A stretch of 64,000 nt of DNA from Pelecanus crispus (taxonomy: Eukaryota > Chordata > Aves > Pelecaniformes > Pelecanidae). Every line of letters begins with the position of its first letter. Positions within the stretch are counted from its first letter, which is position 1. The translations under genes were made by a program, and so were the position numbers. A model generated the notes under the pieces. The model was not told the DNA's origin. It did no database searches and saw nothing but the letters and a program-made list of their open reading frames with translations. The stretch covers positions 61,707,710 through 61,771,709 of the forward strand of contig NC_134646.1 of the NCBI RefSeq assembly GCF_030463565.1. Direction: 5' to 3'. This document shows, one piece after another, positions 37,041 to 48,937 of the stretch.

Positions 37041-40000
37041 CAGACCCTAGCTGAAAGAAACTAACATGCTAGGACTTGATATGTATGGGCATGTCCTAAC
37101 CTATTCAACTACAAGATGATTTTCATATTAATTTAATTATCACATACCTATTAAAATCCTGTAAAAGATATTTATCTCAGATCCTGTGGCAGGGGTAGGT
37201 GATACAGCAGAGTAACCAGGAGAATTAACAAGACCACGTGCTCCGCACAAAACATGAGCAGCTCCTTTATCTACTACTGTTTGAGAACACAACCTACTTG
37301 TTTCTTTTAAAAAACCAAGCACAGTGCCTTGTGCTAACAAAATTATTGTTTAAGCAGAATTTGTATTGAAGTTAACTACTCCAGTCTTTAAAAGTATGAC
37401 ACTAAAGATGGGTAAGCTCTACAATGGTCTTAATTTAACCAGGGCAGGCCCAGGTTTGTGACATTCAGTGAAAGGCATCAGGATCTTTCTTAACACCACA
37501 AGACTCTCCTCAAAAAACATAGTCCATTTTGCTTGCTGACCCTTCTCCTTTTCCCGAAAGTCACTCTCAGCACTCCTGCTGGCCTTTGGCACTAGTTGTT
37601 TTCTGATTACACTTTTTTCTACACCCAGTGAAAATTCTAATTAGTTTAAAGCAAACAAAATAGATTAGTCTATAGATAATACATTTTTTGGGGGAGAAAA
37701 AAAATTGGACTTCTCAGAATTACATATTTTACCTTTTTAAAGCTGTCACCAATCCTGACTGTTCATGAGCTGTTAAACCAAAAAATATTCTACTTAATCA
37801 TGCTTCAAATCTCAGCTTTGTCCTGATATGAAAGAGAAAAATCTTGTAAGTCCTCATAGTCAGGGGCCATTATTTTCTGATCAGCTCTGGGAAGATGCTC
37901 CTTCCACTGAGAACTTTTCCCCGGACTCTCAGCCACCTGCCTCTCCTACCCCCATCTATCCCTTGATTCCCTCTCAGTCTTCAAAACTGAATCAACTGCT
38001 GAATCAACTGTGCCTCAGATCCACGTGCCCAGGTATTTGATGCAACAAGGTCTTGTCAGTACAATGAAAACTTTGTGCATCACAAATCAGCTAGGATTTC
38101 ACTGGCCCTTCTCATTTCAGTCCTTGACAATAAACTATTCTGCCTCCACCTGAGAAAAAGAGTTACTGCAAGATGCTACCTTGGTCTGAAGATTACTGCA
38201 CAGCTGGGCTTAGAGAAGGCAAGATGAAGAGCTGCAGGAATTCCCAATACTCATACTTAGGAAATCCTAAACATTTTGTGCCAGAAAAGAACCAAAATAA
38301 TACCTAGCATGTTACATTTAATGAGCATCCATACAACCATGTCTACTGTATATCTTACTGTATTCCAGCTTTTATATTTTTCTAACTTTATTTGTGTACA
38401 ACTGCTTTTAAGTGTTCTCTGTCTCTAAATGATTGGTGACCTACCAGGGATCATACATATAAATAGAAATACTGTTGTGAATACAATGGACTGGAATTCA
38501 AATCAAATCTCTTCCCTCTCCCTACAGCTGTTCAGTCTGTGTGTGGCTTCTTATCTGAAGTTTTGTATAAAAAGCAGTGGAAATAAACAGGTCTAACAAG
38601 ATTTGAAGTTTATCTCGACAGATCTGTTCTTGACTGAGTCTTAAATTCATTGCATGCAAACTCGGCGAGTCATATTTGCATAAAGCAGAGTGTGCTTCTG
38701 AAATCTTGGAGGAAATAAAGGCTGTCCTCTACATACTAAGACTTTAAATTGTAATTTAGTGATTATTTGCTTGGCTCTGGGCTTTTAACCACATTAGATA
38801 TTCATGCTTAAGGAGATTAAATGTGGTAGCTAATAGTTTGGTCAACCAACATGAGAAGTCTAATCATATCAGGCTAACAAACAGATCACTTTCCAGATTT
38901 TCATCCTATGAAAATATATGAGGAACTGTTACCACAGTAGTGTGACTTACATTTTTCTTCAATAGTTCCAGCCTCAGTGTTATTTTGTTATTTTGCTATT
39001 CCACCCACACACCCAGCATGCTCAAATTAAAGCAGGGCTTTTTATGAGGAAGTCAGCCTCTAAGCTAATAACTGAAGCACTTAAGTCCTTTGCTAGAGGT
39101 CTCTGGGAAGTCTACATCCTTTTTTCTTCCAGGAAATTAAGTTCATGATTCCTAGAATTAGATTCTAAATTTTCTGGAAAATATTTCCTATGGGTGATGA
39201 AGAACTGAGAAAGCAGCTTCTGAGCTGAGTATTGAGAAATCCTCAGAAGTAGCTAGGCAGCATACAGCTAAGATTAAACATTGCTGACAGGACAGGACCA
39301 TAAATCACAAGACGTGAATGTCAAACAGATTTATTTATGCTGTATCTCCTTACTAATTTACTGGCATTGTATTCTCATAGCCTGGGTTTTTTTATTAATA
39401 CAATCTTCAGCAGGTTATTTTTTGTGTGTGTTCCACAATAAAGCTGCATGTGGCATAACCTGTACAAATTACTACTGTTTGGCTACTTTTTTTACTGTTA
39501 CGTCAGACCAGTATGGGGAAAAAAAAAAAATCAAAATGCACATTAGCTCTTTCTACATTTTACAAAAAGAAAAAAAACTTTCATGAAATAGCAACAGAGC
39601 AAATGCATTACAAAGCTACTTTTTGAAGAGTCCATGGCAGCATATTTGCCATTACTAATCACTTCTTATAGGGATTTAACTGCTGTCTCTCATTGGAACG
39701 GCTCTGGAGACAGAGGACTGCTTTAGAAGGACTGGTCTATAAAAAAGCCATAAAATGGGGAGAGCCAAGCAGTCCATTTCTACTGAAGAGCAAATCTCTT
39801 TGTCGCATTTGGGCAAAGTCACTCCTGAATTATCTGTTATATGGAAACTTGATTAATATTTATACTTTACAAAAAACTTTGTTACTCTCCTTTTCTACTA
39901 TCATATTACAGGACAGGCAGTTGATTATTGATGATCAATTCTCAGAAGCTAGGGAGGCTTACTTCAAATCTTATCTGAAGTTTTGAACATTAAAAATCAT

Positions 40001-41839
40001 TTAACTTGAAAGAAATCCAGCTTTCAGTTATTCTGTTTTCCTAGTAGGAAGGGGGATAGAGAAGATTAGGATAACAAATATCCTTGAACTGGCTGGATAA
40101 AATAAATCAATAGAATTTGGCTAATTAGAAAACCCAGGCTTTTCAATTTCTACTGATCTTCTTACTAGCTCTGAGAATTGGAAAACATCTGCAATGCAAC
40201 ACACACTGCAAGTCTGCCCTAGGCAGAAGATGAGGAGGGACTCCACTCAGAATTACCTTCTGCCCACCTTTACACAGCCAGAACCAAGAAGCGGTTCCAT
40301 GTTTCCACGCATGTGTCTCCACGCATCCTTCCTGCTTCCCTGGTTGCTGAAATGCAAAAGTGACCTTCCTCAGTTACTCTGCTAATCTCATTTATGGATG
40401 CTTCCAAAATGATTAGAGATGAATCAAAATATTAGTAGAATATTTATACTTCTAAATTTCTTTTTGTATGTACTTATATAGCTTTAGGCATGAAGAGTGG
40501 TGAATGTGCTATTTGTAATAAAGCCATTAATGAAACCGATTCTTTCATGCTTAGTGACTGCACACGATACTACTGGGCTTTCTTAGTTTTCCACCCACCA
40601 GTAGTATTGTGGAATTCCCCAATGAGTACTTGCCCAGCTGGGAGAAATTAAAACTCCATCAGATTAATGAATAACAATGTATGAATGCGGAATGGGAACC
40701 AGTGGATTTTGGTTTAATTACTGTAGACCCTTGCCTTGCTTTCAATATAAAACCTTCATATAGTATTTACATGCTGATTTTTACTTACTATTATGTGCAA
40801 AACTCCTTGACAACTGTGCCAGCACAAAACCCAGAAAAAAGCTGCTATCTGTAGGGATGTGGTCTGCTCTGTGCTACTTCAGTTTCTGCCTCTACCACAT
40901 ACCAAGCAAGCCACCCTATACATTGTATATTCATAATACGGTTCTCCACAACATTCAAAACCACTAGTCTTCTTTCATGACTCCTTTCACCATAGGATGG
41001 ACTTTGTTGTTTTCCTGTAGTCCTCTTGTCAAGCTCGGAAGCTGCTTTGGTACTTGCTCAAGATCCTGTCTTTTCCCTATGTTCCAAGGAGCTGATCTAA
41101 TAACATGCAAGTCCTTACATTCCACCGAAGCCCAAAGCTGTTGATTAACTTAGGAGGCACCTGAGCTTCCTAAGAGCCATAGCATGGCCTTTAAAGTCTC
41201 CCCACACATTGAAGGCACATCTGTTTTGACGCTTAGGACCTAGCTAACACCAAATCATGCCTAAACCCGATCAGAATCCAGAACATCAACATTCCTCTCC
41301 TTCAGTCCCCTGAGGAGAGCTCTATCTACCAGGCATTCTTGGGAACACCTACCGAGTATCAACAATATCTGGCGCCTGAAGAAATGTAATGGCAGCCACA
41401 ACAGTTTTAAGAATTAAAGCCAATTGCACCACTTCCCTCTTTATCCCCTACCACGACTGCTATAATGTTAAGGGCAGGCATCCTGGAGGGATGTGCTAGG
41501 CTCCAATTCTTGTTTTCAGTAGGTTTTTTTTCAATCCACATGCAGATGACTGTAAAGTATTTGTTTTGTCCTTCGGACAGTGTCTATAACCTTACTCTCT
41601 TCTTCTCAGGCAAGTAGTGTAACTACTTGGCCCCAGAATCAAGTCCAGTTTTTATTCTCTCTGGTCCAAAGAAACAGATTTTATCCTCATCAGTGGGACC
41701 CATCACAAACAAAGGGGAGACAGTCCTGACCAAACCAAAAATCTAGTGGTTAAATTATTTCCTTGAAGGTGGCAGCCACAACCCTGATGTCACATAGGTA
41801 CAAATAAAACTGAAACTGATTGGGGACCAGGGAGACCAG

Positions 41840-43768
41840 GGGGGTAAAGCCCCTCCCACTGTAAGGGAAGATCAGGTTCAAGACCACCTGAGGAACCTCA
41901 ACGTACACAAGTCTAGGGGACCTGATGCGATGCATCCCAGAGTACTGAGGGAATTGGCTGATATAGTTGCCACAGTTGAAAAGTCATGGCAGTCAGGTGA
42001 AGTCCCTGCTGACTGGAAAAAGTGGAATGTTGTGCACATTTTTAAAAAGGGAAGAAAGGAGGACCCTGGGAACTACCGACCTGTCAGCCTCACCTCTGTG
42101 CCTGGGAAGATCATGGAGCAGATCTTCCTAGAAGATATGCTCAAGCACATGGAGGACAGGAAGGTGATTCGAGAACAGCCAGCATGGATTCACCAAGGGC
42201 AAGTCCTGCCTGACCAACCTAGTGGCTTTCTATGAAGGAGTGACTGCATCAGTGGACAAGGGAAAAGCAATGGACGTCATCTATTTGGACTTCTGTAAAG
42301 CATTGGACACAGTCCCCCATAACATCCTTCTCTCTAAATTGCAGAGATACGGATTTGATGGGTGGACTGTTTGGTGAATAAGGAATTATAGAATCATAGA
42401 AACATAGAATCGTTTAGGTTGGAAAAGACCTTTAAGATCATCCAGTCCAACCATTAACGTACACTACCAGGTCCACACTAAACCAATCAAGGGTAGACTA
42501 GACTAAACCATGTCCCAAAGTGCCACATCTACCTGTTTTTTGAACACTTCCAGGGATGGTGACTCCACCACCTCTCTGGGCAGCCTGTTCCAATGCTTGA
42601 CTACTCTTTCCGTGAAGACATTTTTCCTAATATCCAACCTAAACTTCCCCTGGCGCAGCTTGAGCCCATTTCCTCTCGTCCTATCGCTAACCACATGGGA
42701 GAAGAGACCAAGTGGTCTGGATGGTCGCATCCAGAGGGTTGTGGTCAACGGCTCAATGTCCAAATGGACACCAGTGACAAGTGGAGTCCCTCAGGGGTCC
42801 GTACTGGGACCAGTGCTGTTTAATATCTTCATCAATGACACAGACAGTGGGATTGAGTGCACCCTCAGCAAGTTTGCAGATGACACCAAGTTGAGTGGTG
42901 TGGTTGACATGCCAGAAGGACGAGATGTCATCCAAAGGGACCTGGACAAGCTGGAGAGGTGGGCCTGTGTGAACCTCATGAGGTTCAACAAGGCCAAGTG
43001 CAAGGTCCTGCACCTGGGTCGGGGCAGCCCCCAGTACCAATACAGGCTGGGGGATGAAGGGACTGAGAGCAGCCCTGCAGAGAAGGACTTGGGGGTGCTG
43101 GTGGATGAAAGGCTGGACATGACCCAACAATGTGCACTTGCAGCCCAGAAAGCCAACCATATCCTGGGCTGCATCAAAAGAAGCGTGGCCAGCAGGTCGA
43201 GGGAGGTGATTCTGCCCCTCTGCTCTGCTCTGGTGAGACCTCACCTGCAGTACTGCGTCCAGCTCTGGGGCCCTCAGCGCAAGAAGGACATGGACCTGCT
43301 GGAGCGGGTCCAGAGGAGGGCCACCAAAATGATCCGAGGGCTGGAACACTTCTCCTATGAGGCCAGGCTGAGAGAGTTGGGGTTGTTCAGCCTGGAGAAG
43401 AGAAGGCTGCGAGGAGACCTTATTGCGACCTTTCAGTACTTAAAGGGGGCCTACAGGAAAGATGGGGAGAATCTTTTTAGCAAGGACTGTTGTGACAGGA
43501 CAAGGAGTAACGGTTTTAATCTAAAGGAGGATAGATTCAGACTGGATATAAGGAAGAAATTTTTTACAATGAGGGTGGTGAAGCACTGGAGCAGGTTGCC
43601 CAGAGAGGCAGTGGAGGCCCCATCCCTGGCAACATTCAAGGTCAGGTTGGCTGGGGCTGTGAGCAACCTGATGTGGTTAAAGCTGTCCCTGCTCACTGCA
43701 GGGGGGTTGGGCTAGATGACCTCTAAAGGTCCCTTCCAACCCAAAGCATTCTATGATTCTATGAATTC
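41840..43768 (+). mobile_element. CR1 LINE, 5'-truncated, interrupted by a second CR1
   Basis: The left part (about 41840-42387) carries RT blocks such as [14 protein letters not shown], with frame breaks near 42170 onwards. The right part (42712-43768) continues with PQGSVLGP, the catalytic FADD and the C-terminal [14 protein letters not shown] region, ending in GGTCCCTTCCAACCC and ATTCTATGATTCTATG. An opposite-strand CR1 tail splits it at 42388-42711. The left limit is approximate. Not functional. Confidence 0.94.
42388..42711 (-). mobile_element. CR1 3' fragment nested in the plus-strand CR1
   Basis: About 324 bp of the same subfamily as the 8519 and 21446 copies, minus strand, with its 3' terminus at 42388-42410. 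Host CR1 sequence stops at AAGGAATT (42387) and resumes at about 42712. No clear target-site duplication, as is usual for CR1. It must be younger than its host. Confidence 0.94.
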
Positions 43769-44229
43769 CTGCTTACAAAGAAAGTCCTGTAACCTAAGTG
43801 ATTATTGCATGAGAGGGACAGTATCATGAAAGAGGCAGGGGGAGAGAGAGAGGGAGCAGGAGAGAGAGGTTGCTTCTAGAAAAACACTACCCGTATAGCT
43901 TAGTTTCTTTACTGTTATTTTCTCAACCTGACAGGCTGAAATATTGTAAAAATGGGCAATTTTTCAGGTATCAAGTTTAGAATATTAGAGTAGAACTGTG
44001 TTTTCTTTGCAGTTCTGTTAGGCCTCAGAGATTTATTTTTCCATGTAAGGCAATACATTTCAGAAATACATTTACTTTCATCACCAGAAACAGCTCCATA
44101 CTGGGCAAAGGGGAAAGTAATAATGGAGTTTAGCTTTTAAATAGTTTGCCTGGGGTGTTCCTTACAACTTTTTCTTGACTACAGGTCTGATGAATATAGC
44201 TGCTTGAAGTTAGAGATATCGTTTCCAAG

Positions 44230-44283
44230 TGTCATGGTTTAACTCCAGTAGGCAGCTAAGCAGCACATAGCCAAAACCAGTAC
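44230..44283 (+). mobile_element. Possible fragment of an avian endogenous-retrovirus LTR
   Basis: Begins TGTCATGGTTTAACTCCAG and continues with GGCAGCTAAGCAGCACATAG. From memory this resembles the start of an LTR common in neoavian genomes. Only about 50 bp is recognisable, with no coding region or second LTR. Tentative. Confidence 0.45.
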
Positions 44284-46041
44284 ACCAAGGTAGGTTATAC
44301 TGTCTGGGTCCATGTATTTTATTTTACTTTTTAATATACAATTTGCCATAAACAAATACAAAAGATTTCCTAGTTTGCAGACTGTAGACACATACTAAGA
44401 AGTGGTCTCAGTCCCACAGAGATTTGTAATAGCTGTTTTATGTATGAGGAACTGAGCTTATGAATACATAAAAAAAAAGTCTGTCAGAAAACCAATAATT
44501 AAACTTGAGTTTTATAAGTACCTAATACCTTAATCATCAAATTATTTTGCTTATTCCTCATCATCCCAGCTCCTGAAGTTATTGTTTTTTTAACACTCCT
44601 ACTTTATTATTTTGCTCATTCTGATCTGTAAAGTAAACCACTGTCAGGTGAGTTACCGCTACCAAGAGTGCTTCTTTGATGTATATGAGTGTTTTAAATA
44701 CTGCTGGTATTTGGGTGCAGCTTTAAAATGTTTTGGAAGTATCCTTGCCTTGAATGTCTAGATAATACATACAAAGAAAGCTTTTAGAAAGAACCCTTAG
44801 AAAACAAAGAAACCTGTGTCTTAACTGTGATTCCAGTAATAAATAAAACTGAGCAATTAAATGATGTGGGAATATGTACCATTTGAATTTCAAAGGGAAT
44901 GTCATGTGTTCAAGCTTTACCAGCACTAGCGTTGGTCAGCTTCACACTGAGGTATTTGTGCATACATGTAACAGAGGTTTTTTATACATATATATATATA
45001 TAAATGTGGAATTAGCATACAGCTTAATGATTTTCAAGTTCAGTATAAAGTAACTCGTTAGGTCATATAAAAGGGCTTGATGATGTGACATTTCCAGTGT
45101 CACTTTCTTTGTTTTGAAGTTTAAGACCATGTTGCTTAAGATGTGAAAGCAATGGGTTCTCTGTCTTCTACTTACTGCTGCCACTGTTTTTTCTTTCTGT
45201 AACTTGCAGATGAGGATGACTAGTTGTCTGGCCTGTTCAGGCATTCCTACCAATAAAAATGAAAGTCAGAAAAAGTCTTCCAATAACTAAAGTCAACAAT
45301 GAAACAACAAAGGAAAAATTAGGTAAATGAATTAATAGGACATTCTCCAAATAATACGTACGTTAATGTGTGATTCAAAATAACGTAACAGAGAAATACT
45401 AAGCAAAACCTACTTGCCTCTTAGTTATAAAGGTCAAGAAAAGGCATATGTATTTTCCAGATTTCCAGTAACAGTAGTGAGGACTTCCAAGGGAAATGCA
45501 GAAATGCGTAATAATACATATGAAAAGAGGCAAAACCTAAGCTCTTCAAAGTGCATGCACAAACTAAGTACAAAAGACAGTTAAATTTGGTTTTGAGATG
45601 AAGTGTCGAGAATTAGTAGTGGCTAAAGCCAAAGACTACTTAAAAAAGAAAATGCCTTGACTGGTTTGCATGAGAAAAACTGCTTACATGTTTCCTAACT
45701 CATTACATTCTCTAGTAATAGGAACAAACTGAAGATACATTTTGGAAATCTTGAGCAAACAACTGACATGGACTGGGTCAATTAAACCTTACTGCAACTT
45801 AGTTTTGACTCTGTTAAGGAAACTTTACAGTGTTTTGAGTGAGGTTTATTATTCTCTGTAAAAGCTGGCAGGTCATTTTACGGGTCTTCTAGTGGCAAAG
45901 CTGATTTAAGAGTTCCCCTATACCCCGGGGTGTTTGTTCCAGTGGGTGAAGAAGGGCAGGAAGTTACTGCCTCAGAAATTGCGCCAATTCACTGCTTGTG
46001 GGCTGTGTTGTAAACCCAGATTAGTTCCCTTACTGTTGGGG

Positions 46042-46114
46042 GTGTGTGTGTGTGTTTTTTTGGGTTTTGTTTGTTTGTTTGTTTTTGGTTTTTTGTTTTT
46101 TTTTTTTTTTTTTT
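46042..46114. repeat. TG microsatellite followed by T-rich/GTTT low complexity
   Basis: About seven TG units, then T runs, GTTT repeats and a T19 run. Simple sequence only. Confidence 0.95.
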
Positions 46115-48760
46115 AAATAAAGTACAATCTTTTTGAAGTCAGAGGGAGACTCAGAGATAAAGCCTACCTCTGGAGAGCTTGTTTCATGGAGTCAGATTTG
46201 CTTCAGAAATCCTGCTGAATTTTACAGTTACCTGTGAGTTGGGAACCGCAGTGCTACACTTAACCAAAGAGAAAAGGAGGATTCCTCCTCTCCCTGAGTC
46301 TGTCTCGTTTATGACACTGAGTGCAGTTGACACAGAACCACACCCTCAAAAAAAGAATAAATCAAAATTAAAGAGACAGAGCAGAGGCAACTTGGGTGAG
46401 CAGTACTTTCTGTAGGAAACTTGAGAGGAAGAAAGATTTGGTTTTGTAAGTGCAAAGAACTCTTTCTTGTGTTGCTTGACTTCCTCTTCTGTCAAAAAGG
46501 ACAGTTCTGCTCATTCCTTGTTAGTTTTCTTTGTTCATACATATGTAAGTTTCCCACCAATTCTTCAAATAAGAAGAAATCTGAGATTTCATGTTCTTGG
46601 CTGTCTACTTGACTGAGAAGAGGCATTTCCAATTATAAACATTGTATTCATTAAATACCTTAACTCCTTCAGGCTGAGCATTTGATTTGATACACAAGCT
46701 AAACTTGAAAAACAAAATCATTAATCCCTATTTATTCTGCTTATGTACTCTATTCTGTAGCTTTAGGATTTTTTTTTAATTGGGCTTTAATATTTTACTT
46801 TTATTATCTATGTCATAACTGTTTCTGATGACTTATATCGTCTATTGTCAGGACTGCCTTTTCTATTTGGATGCTGCTGATGAGCAAATAGCAGTCAAAT
46901 AGCTAAAGTGTTTCAGAATTTGCTTCTATCAGGACTCAACTTTGAGTTGTGAAAGGAATTGTAAAATCATGGTACTAATAGATGCTAAAAATGGAAATGT
47001 AAACAAGTATCTAAACAGTAAATAGTGCTGTCACTACACTCAGAAAATGCTTATTCTCTGGAAAGACCTTTTCCCCTTGTGCTCAAAAGGATAAAAGACA
47101 GCTGTTGTACTTTTTGCATGTCAACATGTTTATCTCAGGCACTAAATCATCCTGACCTTTTCATACAAGTGTCTCTGAAAAAAATTATTTTATAAAAAAT
47201 AGTGGCTACAGTTTGTACCATGAATAGAGCTGACAGTCAAGCACAGAGGAAAAGGGTTAAAACTTTGGTTATTTCCAGAGCTGCAGTTTCCAGAGCACTT
47301 CATCAAGTACACAAATGGTACTGACGTACTATTTTGAGAACATAATTTTCTGCATGTTTTCTTTACCAGGAAAGAAGACTGGAGGGGGCGGGGGGAGGAG
47401 ATGTCAGATGGGCTGATTGTCCCAAACAAGAAGGTGGCAGTCTGGTGTACTGAATCTAGCTGTGGATAGCTCTAGTCAGTGGCTGATAAGGGTGTTTCTG
47501 CATACATTGTTGGTACTACATGAAAAAATTATTTAAGAATGTGTCTGCCTGTATAATAATTGCAATACTGTTTCTTAAATGAATGGTGTTTTTTGCTTAG
47601 GTATTTAAAATGAGTAAAAGCAAGCAAATACATTATTTAAATTAGAATAATTTAGAGTAATATATTTGGAAATACAGGGAATATATAACTGCCTCTGCCT
47701 TGATGCAAGAATATCACTCAGTTTCATGCCATGTCAGTGGAAAAGTCCAGTTGCAGATGCTGAAATACAAAGTGGGTCAAAGTCTAAGCACAGGAGTTAG
47801 TTTACCAGAGTGCAAATCTAAGCTGGAGTTTAGCTGTGAAGAATTAAAAAACAAAGCATGAATTTGAGGCCTTGGGGAACGGGAAGAGGTAATAGGGTGA
47901 GCGTGAGCAATGTCCCCATGCGCTCAGGGACAGCTAATGCAGGGTCACATTTAGTTTCTGAACACTTGCGAGTCCTTGCGCAGATGCTGCAGCGGTGGCG
48001 ACAACTTCATGAGGCGCTGCGGCCCCTCGGGGGAAGCACGCTGCCCTGCCCTTACACTAAGGAGCTTCGATGCAGCTCTGCTAACCAACAGGCTCCCCTC
48101 AGGTGCGGGGCAAGGCCCTGGTGCAGAGCGACTGTCCCCGCCATACCGCCTCGGCCCCGGCAGCAAGGATGCTCCCAGCACGGCGAGCACGGCCTCTGGG
48201 GTGGCAGTGGCAGACGAGCCTTCTCTGGCCACAGCTGAACCCCATGGGTCTCAAGGGAGACACAGCTAAACCTGCCTGGATGAGCGGCCCCGGGCAACCC
48301 CAAGAGGGTGGCACGGCACCCCAGGTGCTGGGGAGCCATTGCGGCACAGGACAAGTGCTAAGCCCGCGGGGCGAGGAGTCAGCTCAGCCTGTCCCCATCT
48401 CCATCTTGCGTCCCCGCTGCACCCCAGCGTTGCGCTTGCCGGGCTGAGGGGCTGGGGGCCGGTGGGGCTCAGAAAACCACTGTCTAGCAGCTGCAATATC
48501 GAACTGCTTCTGGGGGCGGGGGCCAACCTCGGAAGAACCCTCACAGGAGTACGCAAGAAAGGCTTCCCCCTGCCTCAAAGCCAGGCCGCGGCACCCTGCG
48601 CGCAGCCATTTCCCGCACCGCAGCCTCGGCTTTCCCCCACGGCGCTGCCCGCGGGGGCCGCCGGCGCCCGCCCCCTGGAGGGCGGGAGGCCTCAGGCGCG
48701 GCACCGCCCCGGGCCGAGGCTCCGCGCAGGCGCCGTGTGGGCAGGGCGCGCCCCGCCGGT

Positions 48761-48800
48761 GGGCCGGGCCGGGCCGGGCTGGGCTGGGTCGGGCCGGGCG
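48761..48800. repeat. (GGGCC/GGGCT)n short tandem array
   Basis: Imperfect pentamer repeat in the RELL1 CpG island, similar to the array in the PGM2 island. Confidence 0.88.
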
Positions 48801-48849
48801 GCGGCAGAACGGCTGCCAGCCCGGAGGCAGCGCGGGCGAGGCGCTCGGT

Positions 48850-48937
48850 ATGGCTCCGTCAGCGACGGGCGGGATCCCGCCGACTGCTCCCTCGCTGGGC
48901 CCGACGGCTGCCTGGCTGAGCAACCGCTCCGCTCTCG
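48850..48937 (+). CDS. RELL1: Candidate RELL1 exon 1 (weak)
   Basis: An ATG with a good context (G at -3, G at +4) opens a frame starting MAPSATGG. It reaches CTC G|GTGGGT after 29 codons plus one base, the phase that exon 2 needs, and about the length expected for the known first exon. Against it, the peptide lacks the hydrophobic core expected of a signal peptide, and any GT in a GC-rich island fits the phase one time in three. The true exon could be absent from the assembly or lie elsewhere. Confidence 0.33.

Larger units (their letters stand above)
31731..41839. other. Intergenic, AT-rich
   Basis: No gene recognised. Contains an AT-rich, partly palindromic stretch at 35890-35990 and a pyrimidine-rich tract ending in a C run at 37000-37040. 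All ORFs are short and without recognisable motifs. Confidence 0.75.
43769..47999. other. Intergenic between the nested CR1 and the RELL1 CpG island
   Basis: No gene recognised. Simple repeats: a GA-rich tract at 43832-43869, a short TA run at 44983-45002, and a TG run followed by long T-rich sequence at 46042-46114. A short LTR-like fragment may start at 44230. Confidence 0.75.

Noticed and set aside
42510-43715. 401-codon plus-strand ORF as a novel gene
   Set aside because: Its first third is antisense of a nested CR1 tail and the rest is an older CR1 RT domain; a chance fusion.
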